A stretch of 64,000 nt of DNA from Turritopsis dohrnii (lineage: Eukaryota; Cnidaria; Hydrozoa; Anthoathecata; Oceaniidae), in NCBI GenBank assembly GCA_027922465.2, contig BQMF02000096.1, positions 744,001 through 808,000 of the forward strand, read 5' to 3'. Shown one piece after another: positions 44,901 through 57,049 of the stretch. The notes below the pieces were generated by a model, which searched no databases, was not told where the DNA came from, and saw only the letters and a list, made by a program, of their open reading frames with translations. How positions within the stretch are numbered: position 1 is the first letter of the stretch; every line of letters starts with the position of its first letter. The position numbers and the translations under genes were made by a program.

Positions 44901-47900
44901 ACTGTTTTGTTTGATGTTTTTTCATTGTTTTGGCTTGAAGACTTCTCAAAAAAAAATCTATATATATAATTATAATTTCTTCATAAACAGTGTGTAGCGG
45001 TGGTGTAGTGGATAGTACTTTCGAGTGCGACCGCTGCATAAGCTTTTCGGTAAAACCATCTTCAGTGCAAAATAATAATTATTCAAACCTTATTATTTTG
45101 CACTGAAGATGGTTTTACCGAAAAGCTTATGCTAAAAAAGATTTTACACTTTTAACTTTATAATATGGCAAATACTTCACCACTAATGTTTAATCGATTT
45201 TTAAGTTATGCCGCCAATTTCCAAATGGCTTTCCTAATCACAACAGGAAATTGAAACACCTTCCAACTGCCTGTAAATGCAATACACATCAAATCTTGTA
45301 ACACAAATAAAATTTTCCTTTCAGTTATATAAATGTGTGTGGTTTAGACCATAGGTATATATTCTTAATGATCAAAATCTTTGTTTACTTTTTGTGTTTG
45401 CAATATTGGGGATTACGCTTGTAATTAAGAAGATTGGCAGTACATATCAAATGTTTAAAGAACATGATTTACGTACGTAACAAACCACTGTGATATCTGA
45501 AAAGTTTAATATAAACATAATCTTGTTTGTACCCCCAAAAGAAGGGATGTTTTATGTCATTTTTTTTCGGTGGTGTATACATGCAATGAAGTTTCGCATA
45601 GTGTCAATTACTGTTTCGGAATGACCTGGGGTGCATATGTAATCAGAAACATTCAACCTTTCCTAAATTTCCTAAAAAAAATTTAAACAGGTCATTTATG
45701 TCAACTTAGATCAAGAATGTAATACATTCCATATTTTTTCAGTTTATTGCCAGTATATACATTATAATAATTTTCGCATTGTGTCAATTATGCCTTCAAA
45801 AAGCCTTGAAGAGCATGTAATTAGGAATGTAATGTATTGTAGAAATTCTTCCACCATTCAATGATTAAAAATCGTTCAAATTATAAGAAAGTTATTATAA
45901 AACAAAACGTCGATCAGACTTGCAACAAAGGAGCTATCTCTTGGTTAAATGCATTACCATTGAAGGAACATCATCTTGATCTTGATACCATCTAGTTGTG
46001 CCTGCGGAGAACGCTTCAGTGTATCACATGCCATGCCATGCAAAAAATCAGGATTTATCTAAGAACCTCATGATAACATTCGAGACTTTTTGACAACGTG
46101 CCTTGACATTGTTTGTAGAGACGCTCAGATCGAACCCCACTCTATCCCGTCAACCTTATCCCGTCAGCTAGTGGAGATGAATCGAGGTTGGAAACTAAAA
46201 CCAGGGATTTCTGGTGAAGAGGAGATACGATATTCTTTGATATTCACGTAACGAACGTCAATCCCAAATATTGCGAAACCCACATAACACAACATCACAA
46301 ATCTTCAGGAGTAACCAGGAGGCTAAGAAAAGAGAGTACCTCAAGAGGATACTAGAAGTAGAACAAGTGAGTTTCACTCCACACGTGTTTGGAATCAATG
46401 GTGGTGCAGGAGACGATTGTAATTTTCGTCATCATTAGCTAACAAACTGTCCGAACAAATGACAAGATCTATGGAACTACAATAACATGGTTAAGAACTA
46501 GAATTTCTATGGAAATAATTCGAGCTGCACTTTTGTGCCCTAGAAGTTCGAGGATTCCCTTCAGAAAATGTATTAATATTTGTGATTAGGGTTATCACAA
46601 TCCAATATGTGGCATTTTGTGATAGGCAGGAAGAACTTGAAATTTAGGTTTTATGAATGCGTTATCCTGAGAAGTGCTAGCAATAGGCATGTGTCTATAT
46701 TTTGGATATTATCTATTTATTAGTATTTATTACAGTTTTAACCTTGTATTTATTATTTATCATTTTATTATAAAGTCAAAAAAATGGAAAGTTATTATAG
46801 TATTTCATTTTTCATATTTTCAATTTCATTTTTCATTTTCATTTTTCAGCTGACTTTTCAGAAGTCCTTCTGCCTGTAAGATCATCTTGTTTATCTTTAG
46901 TATCAACACTTATTATCTTCATGACATGTAATTCATTTCTTGATCCAACTTTAGCTGATTATCTCAATAAAATTACACAGCCAGTAAGTAGAGTAACAAC
47001 TTGCATTTGTTTACATTTTCTCTTTTGATGGGAAAATAAAACCTCTACTTTTCATATCACATATGCTTAGAAAGGTACTGGAAGTGACACGGCCGGACTT
47101 ATTTTCATGCTATACTCTGTGATATATGCAACGAGTGCGCCGTTTATTGGTATGTTGATTAATAGAAAGGTAAGTTGACATATTTATTTTATACCGGGTG
47201 TGCCAAAAAGAAGTTACACTTTTTGGTTCGATATTGCAGGCGACAGAAAAAAAAATTCAAATTTTTTTTCTGAATCGTTTAGAGGAAAGCGCGACCTAAT
47301 TTTTGGTGTATTACTTTTTAATTTTACTTCATCGGTCCAAAAAACTAAAACATCAATTTTCAAAAATGTCTAAAAAGGCGGAAAAGAGGGTATCAAAGTT
47401 ATTGTAAAAAAGGCACAAGATTTGTTTTATTCATCAGGAAATGTATTTCCATTTTTTCCAAAGCATTAATTTACATGACTCACCATTCTTGTAAAGGTAT
47501 TTCTAATCATTTGAGGGTCGAGATTAGCTGCAATATTTCTAATTGAAGCTTGATCAAGATTCTGGGGTTGCAAGTTTTGGGATTGTTCCCAGATCTGTTT
47601 TTTCATGTAGCCCCACAAAAGAAGTCACAAACAGTGAGATCAGGAGATCTTGGGGGCCATTCAACATCTCCTCGAGTGCCTTGGAACAAAACTTTGAGCT
47701 TTAATGAATTGATAAAAGATGATTTGGTACCCTCGTTTTTTGCCTTTTTTTGACATTTTTGAAAATTGATGTTTTAGTTTTTTGGTCATAACTTTTGAAT
47801 CGATGAAGTAAAATTAAAAAGTAATACACCAAATATTAAATTCGGCTTTCCTCAAAACGATTCAGGAAAAATATTTGGTAACTTTTTTCTGGCACAACCC

Positions 47901-50900
47901 GCATATTTCGGAAAACCTGTTGGAAGGAAATATTTCATCCTTTACAGATTTATCCTTTCTGTTCAGTTTTCTCAAACTATTAGTTTTGTAATAATTTATT
48001 TGTTTTATGTTGACGTAGGTCAATGCTAGAATAATTATCATTATCGGTCTTTCTCTGTTTGTTATTGGTCTTTTACTGGTTGGTCCAGCTCCTTTCCTTC
48101 AATCTTTCATAAAACCGTGAGTTTTCTTTATTCTTAACATTAATTGAAAATTTAATTGGTTTGATATAACGAACTAATTACGCCAATCACTCAAAGCTTA
48201 AAATGTTAGTTTTCTGCTTGTAATCACATTAACGAATTTCATTTTCGGTTTTAGGAAGATATATTTGGTTTGTATATCCTTAGTCCTTCTTGGTTTCGGA
48301 TCATCATTCGTTAATGTACCAATGCTACCAGTGATGAATAGAAGCATAGTGTATGTGACCTCATGTGCTGAATGTTATTATTTTATTCAAATCAAATTTT
48401 ATACGTTGTTTAGTCCATGCCTGACGAAATCTTTGAAAAAGAATTCATTTAATAAATTTGCAAGTGAAACTAAAATCGAGATTAAATTATCGAGTTACAA
48501 ATCAACAATCCTTCTGATAAATTATCTTTGAAGTCTTTTTCTAATATGAGTGAAAGTTGCATGATATTTCATTAACAGAAATGGTCAATTATATAAAAGT
48601 CACTTATATTTTTATATGTGTTGTTCACGAAACAAGGCGAATATTAGATGGAGATGGGTGACTATGGGTGTCAGATAATTGAATCATGTTGGCAAATTAC
48701 ATTATATTATTACATTAACAACATTTCGGAAAACATTCTTTATAACAAAAAAAAAAGTAGCTATCATAGGTATAATAACTTTTTTCTGATATAGAAAGCA
48801 TCTTTGTTTCTGTTGTATATATGTGCATTCGATTCACTGGTGAATGATTCAAAATTATAAAAGTAAAAATAAATGGACATCTGTTCTGTTGGAATTTTTG
48901 TTGAGAAGTTCTGTGTGTCACGAATGTTCTTGATCTTTCTTTTATATATAGAGAAGCAGGTTTGGTGGATAACATGTATAGTAAAACCATAGTTTCTGGG
49001 TTGTATGCCTCTGCATTTAATATTGGGTAAGCAGACCAAAATGAAGTAATGGTCTTTTTGTTGATTTTTACAGGAATATATTAAGCACCTAAATATTTCT
49101 TCTGTGGAAATACTGGGTCTGTTACAAAAATACTTGTCTTATGATACGTGTTTTACGTTTATGATACAACATCAAGCAAACCTTTTTCGTAAGTATACTA
49201 GAATAGACTTTACAAAATTCCAAAACATGATTTCCACAAGGATGATAGTCGAAAAATATTGAAACAAACAGTTATTGTGTCGGATGGACAAAATGCTAAT
49301 ATTTTTGTAACAGAACCTATTATAAATGAAAAACCTCTACTTTTAAAACATTTCAAAAAATGTTGCAGCGGATGCGAATCTTAGCTTTATAAGTCTAATG
49401 AGGTTTTGTTGTGATACAACGTGAGTGCAAACAAACGGAAAGGACAAAACCATTACGTGCCAATAATTTAATATCTTCAGGTTGGCTCTTGGACCGGCTT
49501 TAGGTGGCGCGATGGCAGATGAGCTATCATTCAGCTGGACTTCTTTCGTGAGTATTTGATCCTAACAAGTTATTGAGTTATTGTTTAGGAAGGTACAATG
49601 TTTTTGGTATGGATGATAATAATATAACGACAAAAAAATGTTTTTATGTTTGTATGTTGACTCACCTTATATCCTGCAATAACTGTAACCATCGAATTCT
49701 GAAGATCTAAGATACAGCAATAACTAAATGAAATGCAATAGTTGCATGTACAATTTAGAAGATCTTTTTGAAAAAGGATTTTGAATATACAGTCGACTCT
49801 CGAAAACTCCATTACTCGAACATATCTTGATAACTTCAACTTTTTGTCGTTGCTTCGACTATTGCAATGTCTGAGAACTTTCGTTTTTCGTTTTTAGATA
49901 TTTGCCTGTGTGGCGTTTGTTGATGTATGTTGCAAATTCATGTTCATTATTTTGTATCCTGATTTCCTTATTAAATCTTCACATTCTTGTATTAAGAAAT
50001 ATGGCGTATTTACTTCCATAATAACAGTATGCAGCATCAACTATAAGATCTGCGTATTAACATAAAAATACGTATTTATAAGTAATGCTCAAGAAAGTCA
50101 TCTTTCCTTTAGATCTTCGTTATTCTGATGTATACTTTCTTTGAAAATAAGAGAAGAGTAAGTTTAAAATTTCACTTTTTTCTGCTAAAAGCAGTACCCT
50201 CATTTTTCCAACAATCTCCTAACTTATTAGTCGTATTAGTTCACAGGTCACAGGACAGGGACTTTATTCCTACAAAATTTCGAAACATAGCATCGTGTAA
50301 CAAATTTTCTGATTGATAGCCACCGAATGATTAACAGAAAAGAAGGGCTTCATTTGCGTGTAAATGAATGAGGGAGAGGTCATGATGTGTAGGTGTTTCT
50401 GGGGGTTGGAAAGTAGGAGGTTCTGTTTTTGTATAACCAGTCACTAACCATTCACTTGTAGAATGATATAAAGACTACTGAAGACAAAGGTTAGTATTTG
50501 GATTTTATACATCAGAGTGTTCGGTTGTTGTTATAGCAGTAAGAAGCGGCACAAAATTACGAAGGATCTTGCTAAAAATCATTGAATACTTTGCATTAAC
50601 CTTCGCTCAACATCGATATTTCTCATTGAAAAGCGTTTACATGGAAAAACAGCCGAACAAAGTTTTATTGAAAACTTTCTGCAATATAATAGTATAAAAG
50701 TTGCTTCTGATGTGTGCGTCAGCATAAACAAAGTAACATTTAAAGGGACCTTACAAAACTACACTTACAAGCGAGAAGATGACTCATGAGATTTTCAACA
50801 GAGGATGAGTCAGAAAAGAAATAAACACTCAACCCTTGAGATGAAGTTGGTTCGAACATTATGATGTTTATGAAGTTTGTTTGATGAACTTGGAGAGAAT

Positions 50901-51292
50901 AAATAGTGACGCAAAAAAGAAGATCAGTATACGAAATACGAGTATTTTCACCGGTTCTTTTCAGTACAACTTCAAAACACAACCTAGCGTACAGATTTGA
51001 TGCTGATATTTGTAAAGGAAAAAAAGAAAATACCATTAAGCCCAGTCAGAATGTGAGACTGAAGTCACTCGATGGGTGCAGCTGGGTTAATAAAACAAAG
51101 GAAACGTGCACGGATCGTAAGAGTCCCACTATATAGTATCATAATTACCACGTTATGCACTGGATTCTATCGTAATCATTTCCTGACTCATGCCCTTCTA
51201 CAACATTATGATCTATTCTTTAATTTTTAGATACACAATCGTCAAAAGTACCATATAGCGAATTGAACGAAAAACCTTGCGAACTCGATTGA
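35918..51292 (+). CDS. MFS transporter, SLC18B1-like, 17 exons
   Basis: Exons: 35918-36103, 36368-36463, 36761-36834, 37916-38063, 40256-40324, 40459-40546, 44627-44701, 46850-46983, 47071-47169, 48019-48116, 48255-48350, 48952-49026, 49481-49547, 49898-49924, 50113-50157, 50462-50489, 51231-51292 (TGA). Every intron has GT..AG borders, phases agree at each junction, and the product is 488 residues, the usual MFS size. TM1 is in exon 1 (FLIVVAMAFGFIYGG, then AIAPFFAPE); later segments include GLGVTLGPVAGGYLF, SFLDPTLADYL, LIFMLYSVIYATSAPFIGML, FNIGLALGPALGGAMADE and IFACVAFVDIFVILMYTFF. The order and motifs fit the SLC18B1 group, proton-coupled vesicular polyamine transporters; the exact substrate is inference. 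The N and C termini are cytosolic and acidic. Exon 7 can be read on to 44778 if its GTAAGC donor is skipped. Introns 4, 6, 7 and 9 are bloated by transposons. Confidence 0.85.
37105..37225. repeat. Local duplication in the MFS gene, copy 1
   Basis: The block from ACTCATTTGAAGAT to TTGGGTCCAACGTGCTAG recurs at about 39299-39410. It contains CAGGGCCGGCGACAGGG. Confidence 0.6.
38354..40116. mobile_element. TA-flanked long-TIR Tc1/mariner-like element in intron 4
   Basis: Left end CAGTGTGTCTCTGAAAAAAG, right end TTTTTTTGAAGACACTCTG, each next to TA. The inverted arms run far inward: AACTTTGAATGTGAATAAC, the GAGTGATATAAA block and AAGAGCTTTTCATGCTC (38790-38880 against 39630-39722). A MITE (38597-38750) and duplicated blocks (38930-39010 against 39412-39535; 39299-39410) are inserted or rearranged inside, and 39755-39800 resembles the end of the element at 1190. 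No transposase is encoded. The element lies entirely in the intron between exons 4 and 5. Confidence 0.6.
38597..38750. mobile_element. MITE (CATAGGCGGATC family), copy 2
   Basis: Same element as 4223-4386, with right end GGATCCGCCACTG and flanking GACAG (38592-38596 and 38751-38755). Nested in the long-TIR element. Confidence 0.75.
41079..42070 (-). pseudogene. Decayed PIF1-type helicase domain (Helitron remnant)
   Basis: Reading minus across several frames, pieces appear in family order. At about 42065-41880: LPELV..., then LNEQQLVVADAV (helicase start). At 41860-41690: LFYLDGLADT where the Walker A loop should be, then TAAYTGIAATLLSGG and TFHSLF (the TGIAA box). At about 41545-41500: NMRARAKEQEFC. 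At 41350-41210: AIPTPTNEQSLIVNNELL with LPGD and Y.ADE..CDDEEEW. These match the PIF1 helicase module of Helitron RepHel proteins. Many stops and frameshifts make it non-functional. It lies in the MFS intron between exons 6 and 7, antisense to the gene. It is the only trace in the window of a possible autonomous source for the Helitrons. Confidence 0.7.
42189..43277 (-). repeat. Dispersed repeat R1, copy 2
   Basis: Inverted counterpart of 1841-3054, with start TTGCCCCCGCAGCGAGCGTA and end ACATGCTAG|T on minus. It lies in the intron before exon 7, next to the helicase remnant. Confidence 0.65.
44990..45132 (+). repeat. tRNA-like head plus perfect 43-bp palindrome
   Basis: GTAGCGGTGGTGTAGTGGAT at 44996-45015 resembles the SINE head at 30344. 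It runs into a palindrome whose arms 45036-45078 and 45090-45132 are exact reverse complements (GCATAAGCTTTTCGGTAAAA...), separated by 11 bp. It may be a SINE derivative with an inverted duplication. Confidence 0.65.
46100..46560 (+). pseudogene. Decayed retroelement ORF fragment
   Basis: Across frames the order DAQIEPHS..., a frame-shifted FFDIHVTN-like block and KREYLKRILEVEQVSFTPHV followed by FGINGGAGD can be read. This resembles the C-terminal part of a retroelement ORF I recall as very common in cnidarians (..YN.R...VE.GSFTPLVFS..GG.G..). Stops are frequent. It lies in intron 7 of the MFS gene. Confidence 0.4.
47194..47903 (-). mobile_element. Mariner-like element with transposase remnant, in intron 9
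   Basis: Long inverted arms: CCGGGTGTGCCAAAAAGAAG at the left and CTTTTTTCTGGCACAACCCG at the right, with blocks such as ACTTCATCGGTCC / GAATCGATGAAGT further in; TA lies at both borders. Reading minus at about 47715-47470, with frame changes, the segment EWPPRSPDLT then CDFF and MIRNTF can be seen. The PPRSPDL..CDFF box holds the last catalytic Asp of mariner-type DDD transposases. The N-terminal two thirds of the gene are missing. Confidence 0.7.
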
Positions 51293-52316
51293 TTAGAATG
51301 TTTCGAGCGGAGCAGCACCCTTTTCTATCAATGGCACTGGCAACCGTAATACCTTTAATAATCTCTACCAATGCAAGAAGCATTAGCCAACCTTATGTCA
51401 ATAACTAAATCTATGCTTTTGGCAGAGATTGAGAAAGGAACAAATGCCAAATATTTCATCGGAAAGTGCTGCAATTGTTGATAGAATGACACTTCTCTAA
51501 ACAGTCAAGACGACACATGCTGCATTTGGAGATTTTCGAAACGAAGTAAACAGGGATTTAATGAAGTTAAAATGTGTTAATTTCTGTGTAATGCTTCCAC
51601 GACCTTCAGTATACTAAAGATTCAAATATTCAGATATCAACATCTACTTATGTATAGAATCAGGAGAAGTCTTTCTCTCAATTTTTACGAAAATAAATTG
51701 GTTAAGAGGCAAAGTCTGGAAGTGATATCCTCAGATTGTGTTTAAAAAAAATTCTCACGGGTTCCCTAGAAATAGGGTCCACAATATTGGCGTTTTAGGG
51801 CTAAATTTAAAACATTGAATGAAACTACTACTTTAAAGTTAGGATTTACTGTTTTTATGATAATATAGGCTTGTCTTTTGATGTTTTCTCAAACTACAGA
51901 CAGAATTCTATCACAAAATTTGAAAATCACTGCCTTGATACCTTTTATTTCTAGAATCAATGCTCCAAAAACTACAAAAATATATTTGTTGAAATTTCAG
52001 CTTGAATATCTGTAATGGCCATTACTTGAAAATAGTTTTCTATGGTTTATTTGAAAGTCATTTCAGCCTACTTTCATTTCATAGAAAGAAATCTGTGTGA
52101 AATAAGGGCCTGGGGCTGAGTAACTGTCCAAAATCCAATCTTTGCTCAAAAAGCGCTTGCGAACATAGCCCACGCGACCTAAGGTCTGACAGAATAGTAT
52201 TTTACTTTCTTATAACATTCTATCTTACATATAAGGAAAAAGCCATGTGCTCTAGTCATGATAAGGCTATAGAAGCCTAAAAAGTACCCTTGGGAAGCTA
52301 AATTTTGTATTGGAGT
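51293..52316. other. 3' flank of the MFS gene
   Basis: AT-rich; an AATAAA occurs at 51692-51697 and could be the polyadenylation signal. No further gene recognised. Confidence 0.35.
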
Positions 52317-52402
52317 TTTACCTAGCAACAAACTTTACCTGGCAACAAACTTTACCTAGCAACAAACTTTACCTAGCAACAAACTTCACCTAGCAATGAC
52401 CA
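52317..52402. repeat. 17-bp tandem repeat
   Basis: Five units of AAACTTTACCTAGCAAC with one or two substitutions each. Confidence 0.8.
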
Positions 52403-52479
52403 TGCATGTGCCCTTGTTTTTTAATTTGGTAATTGGATACGTATACAATATGAAACCATATGACATTTGATTATATTGT

Positions 52480-53480
52480 ATCAATTTTATTTAAAAGGTA
52501 AAATGCTTCCATCAGTTTCAACCTTTTCCTCAGGCTCTAATGGATAAACATTGTGAACACTATCAACAATTAGAATTCTATGGAAATACTTGTCCTTGAA
52601 TAACAGCAAACATTCATAAAGAGCTCCGAAATTACCTCTAGGTGATAAAAATGAACATTACTAACAAGAAATTGATTAGGACTGCACATCCCCAAAAAAT
52701 GAAGAGGAGTTTAAATCCACCAGTCTAAAAACATCAAGAACAGCCTTCCAAACTTGGCATACAAAGCTGATTATAATGAAAAAAGTATCAGCATACATAT
52801 CACCAACAATACTTGGCAAACAAAAATTATGATTAAAATATTAAAAAGCAGTTTTCCCTTCCCTAAGAGTAATAACAAATTCAAAAATAATTAGGTTTAA
52901 ATGCAGTAAAAACATGTTTTTGTGAAAAGAGAACTAAAATGAGTGCATTAAAGAAGAACGCATAATACCTACAAATTAATCTCGAAATGATTCGACAGTA
53001 TCAATATCATAAGCAGCAGTCTTCAGAGATTCATTTAATTGCATTACTGGCAATCTAGAGGATCGCTTCTGCAATCCCTTAAAGCAAATCTCCAACAAGC
53101 CTATTTTTTCACCACTTGCTACAAAGCATATCATCAAAACATTAGTGCAATTACTACATTAGATTCCATGGAACACGCATGCAAGATGTAACTTGACTAC
53201 ATACAGACTACTTCTACAAAAGTGTGGCCACAGCTCGTAAAACATCATTAACAAAATCTGTCCCATCGTCAGAATGAATAATTTATAGCGGACCAAAGAT
53301 GTAAGCTTTTTCCATGCAGTCTTGGACTGTCTCCACAATTGACTTAGTCTTCATTGGCAAAAAGATTCCGAGGTTAGAAATGATCCACCATAATTACCAA
53401 TGAATATGAAATCACCATAACGGTTGTTGCTGCATGTCAATTTGATCAATTTGTAATATTAAAACGGTTTTTTTGAGAAA
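52480..53480 (-). pseudogene. Decayed integrase-core ORF, KRBA2-like transposon
   Basis: Reading minus with frame changes: QIDLIDMQ (first catalytic Asp strand, about 53460), PMKTKSIVETVQDCMEKAYI, then IIHSDDGTDFVNDVLRAVA (second Asp, about 53280-53230). Further on are VASGEKIGLLEICFKGLQKR to ESFRD (about 53140-52980) and, more distantly, GNFGALYECLLLFKDKYFH (about 52640). The HSD.G..FVN box and WQIDLIDM-type strand match the rve integrase found in KRBA2-like / Ginger-type elements. In-frame stops occur. No TIR was identified. Confidence 0.5.
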
Positions 53481-55135
53481 AACACAAAATTTATCAGAAA
53501 ACAGAATTGAATAACATAAATAATACCAATGAAATAAAGGAGGATTCGAAACTCTGTGTGATCCGTGTTATCCGTCATATTTTCGCTCAGTTCGGGCAAT
53601 ACGCAATGGAATCATTGAACTTCTATCTTTCATCATTGAATACCAGGTGTAGTGTGCAAATTACAAAATTTTCACATTAATTTAAAGAAATCTTATCATA
53701 AGAATCAGTTTCTTTTTCTTTTAGATTTAGGAAAACTTAATAAGTAATTAAGGAGATTTAATCAGTAAAATGGAAAGCTTTTAAGAAAACTTCAGACAAT
53801 TTCAGGAGATTGTTATAGTCAAGTACAATTCCTGTATCTGTAACTACTTAATTGGAAAACACGGATACCAGTAAATAAACAATGAAAGGGAGAAAAAAAG
53901 TTTCAAAATACAACACTTCATAAAACGTTAGGACATTTTTCAGAGATTTTCAGGATTCTTTAGAAATTAGGATTTTAAGTGGAAAAGGGTGGAAAAATAA
54001 CTTATTCCATTAAAATAATGCGGCATCTAAATAACATGTAGTCCTCCCAAGTGGAGTCTTCGAAATTTTGGGCCTTCACAGAACCACAGATGACTTAAAA
54101 ATATGGTTACTATTAGGTTTCTTACTATCAGGTTTCTCGTGATGTCCAGCATCACAATGGAGGTTCGCTTTTTGAGTCTCAGTCGAAAAAGTCTTCATCA
54201 CAAAATGGGAAAACTTTCAAGTTTCTGAAAATTATTGGGGGCAGGTGGCGGCTCCGACTGACCTGATTTTGTAACCTACACTTGCAATTTTTTTAAAATT
54301 ATAATATAGCAAATGATGATGATTCAAGGTGTTTTGGCGAATAATTTTAGAAAACGTAGCAATCATCACGACAATGAAAGATTAAATCAGGGGGTGAAAT
54401 GGTGAAGTGAATGCAAAGAACGAAATGATGGTATGGCAACAAAATGGATATAGATTTTTGCAGGAGTGGTGGGCTGGGGGGCTGATGAATTTCAATTTTC
54501 TTTCAAAAGAAAAAGGGCTGAAGGATATCATAATACAGGTTTCTTCTTTTATTTGTACGCACTTGCTGGAATCACAATAATGAGAAGGAATTTGATTGGT
54601 TAACACCACTGTCCGATTATCGACGTATAATACCATTAACAAGGTAAATAAGTCATGCGACATTTGGAAGGTTAGCTGGTACACAGTTTTCAAAAAATCT
54701 GTCATCTCAAAAACTAGTGAAAATGCTTTTAAAAATTAATTCGACCCCCGAAGTTTTCGAAAATATCAAATTTCACCACAAAAAATAAGTTTTTTAAAAT
54801 TGGTTAAAAATGGCAAGGTAATTCACTGTAATTTCGTTGTAACATACGTTATACATTGAGAATTTGGTATTACAGCAAGTCAATACATGATGAATGCCCC
54901 TATTTTAGGGTGGAAAATGGTATTGATTAAAATAGCTTAGATTCCCATGAATGATTCTATGATTTAATTCACATAAAAAGTGCCTTCAATTACAATATAA
55001 CGGATAATATATTGCACGTCGCAAAAATTGATCGAACAATGAACAATGTGAAGTCAAAAAATCCAATGAAAACGTTCGAATTTGCAATAGAAAGCGTGCG
55101 AATCAAAACGTTCGAAAATTACTGCACACTTCGGG
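53481..55135. other. No gene recognised
   Basis: AT-rich. The 107-residue minus ORF at 54382-54705 has no recognisable motif and unremarkable composition. Confidence 0.35.
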
Positions 55136-55274
55136 CAAGTTAGAGCAATGCTTTATGTATCTCTGTCGGTAAGTCGACTAATAGTTGCAAGTCGGCGAGC
55201 GGAAGAACCAACCATTACGGATGGAAGCCCAAGTACTAAAAACTCCCGTTACTAACTTACTTACTTACTTACAT
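55136..55274 (+). repeat. SINE, 5'-truncated copy
   Basis: Same body and ACTT tail as 4651-4793, with tail TTACTAACTTACTTACTTAC. Confidence 0.6.
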
Positions 55275-55462
55275 AACGTATGTTACAGTAGCGCATGGGC
55301 CACGGCTTGTAGTTTTAAGTGAAGGGACCAAAAGTTGCAAATTTTTTCTGAAACATTGTCGCCCACCATGGTTGAGCTTTTAAAACGACTGGGAGACTTT
55401 CAGAAAACGCATTTTATTTGTTGATATAGCACACTAATGTAATTAATGATATTAAATCATTA

Positions 55463-55702
55463 CTATAAAAATTCACTGAAGATCTTTGAAAATTCCGAAC
55501 TCACTCTGACGCCTGTCTTTAACATTTTGTCTACTACTACATCAGTGTGGGCATTTAAAATTGACAACGAACTGAATCTTTTTTTGACCCATAGTTGAAC
55601 TGATCCAAGTTGTGATTCCTCTTTGTTTGAAAAAGAGCGTTCGGGCTTAACTGGTGTGGCACCACTTGTCAGTACGATAAAGCTGGATCTCGACTTATAC
55701 AT
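55463..55702 (-). pseudogene. hAT dimerisation-domain fragment
   Basis: Part of a 79-codon frame on minus: PERSFSNKEESQLGSVQLWV followed by KKRFSSLSILNAHTDV. This resembles the C-terminal hAT dimerisation signature (ERSFSKL...R..M...RLS.LA.L). Only the last ~60 residues are recognisable, and the flanks do not continue. Confidence 0.45.
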
Positions 55703-56367
55703 TTTGATACGCGTATCGTATGGAAATTTAACATCTAATTGGCCAGATTGATTGGCCTTGATACGTTTTAGTACGATACGTCAAAAGTTAAAATGAATTC
55801 AACTTTTTCAATTCAATACGCGAACCAAAATTTTTTTAAACAAAAGAAAAGAACAAAAGAATAATTATTCCGCACTTCCAACAAGACCAATGCTACCAAT
55901 ATTCCTTTATCATATCTCCTTACCTTCATCTAGTCCTATTTTAGGTTTTAGATTACTTTTTGAGTTTGGTGTAAGTTCTATCTTTACTGCCAAGGAGGAA
56001 TTAATTTATAAGTTTATATATATTATAACAGTTTGTTTTTTTTTTTTCTAGTATTCGATTCTAAACACAATTTGGTCCTACACATCGGTTTACATTACGT
56101 TAGTCCTTAGGTTTAGTCGTCCCATTTCCTAGTTTTATCAACTTCAATCGACATTCTTTTTGGTTTACGACTATCTGGGCTTTCTACTCTACCTTCACCT
56201 TATCCACACCTAGCCACGTCCTATACTACGACTGTCTCTCTAATTTCTGTCAGTATTTTTTTTTTTTTTTTAACATACAATATTTTTTAGACGCTGCATA
56301 TACATAATTTTCTCAATTTCCAGGTGAAGAGCCAATTGTAAAATTTTGGAGATACTGTGAAATATAT
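55703..56367. other. No gene recognised
   Basis: AT-rich with two T-runs (56035-56049 and 56259-56272). Confidence 0.35.
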
Positions 56368-57049
56368 CATTATTATTATTGTTAGTTTTATATTCCACGT
56401 TGACTTGGCTTTGAAAACAATACATCAACTAAATACAAAGAAACTAACTGATTAAACGTTTTGGACATAAAGCAGCAGTGGCAGAACGTGGCAGCATGTG
56501 CGGTTTACCAGTGTATCCTAACGTATCCTTGCCTGACTGCCTGAGACGGGTGAACATTTTTTCGAGCAATCAAAATGTTTAAAAACCGATAGGTAAAAAA
56601 AGAGTATCATGATACAAAATATTTTTTTTTGCTTTTGTCATAATAGTTGTCTTAATTTGTTTTAATCGATTTCTTTTAATCTATTTTAATCAGATCGAAC
56701 GTTTTTTTTTATTCACTTTATTCATTTAGCACGTGCCTTTTTTTCTCTCCTCCCGTGTGATCTTTTTAAGAAGAGAAACCATTTCCCCCTTACGTTTGAT
56801 AGCACCCATGTCAGAGCGCGTAACTTTTTTAAAACAAAAGTTAATAACAAGTTGAAGTTTTCTCTCTCTACGTTTTGAGTGTATTGTTATACTGATAAAA
56901 GATTGGTTTTACCAGAGGTTGTGACTTCGAATCTGCTTCTGGTTGAACACAAGTTGTACGAGCCGTTTATAAGGAAATTTGACGTTTATTGATACAGTGA
57001 TATAGAGCAGGTGGACATGGGCGGCGAGCAACGCCGCCTTGGCGGCTAG
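56368..57049 (+). mobile_element. Helitron 3' portion, abutting the next Helitron
   Basis: Ends GCCGCCTTGGCGGC then TAG; the next base begins the 5' terminus TCTATATATTAATAGCC of the following element, giving a precise head-to-tail junction. Its left end is truncated. Confidence 0.7.

Noticed and set aside
44990..45035. Functional tRNA gene
   Set aside because: The A-box-like head is present, but no complete cloverleaf or clear B box follows; it runs into the palindrome.
47550..47753. 67-residue plus ORF
   Set aside because: Antisense to the mariner transposase remnant.
50740..51136. ORFs on both strands between MFS exons 16 and 17
   Set aside because: They lie in an intron, overlap each other and match nothing recognisable.
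54382..54705. 107-residue minus ORF
   Set aside because: No motif, no splice partners, composition like the surrounding AT-rich sequence.
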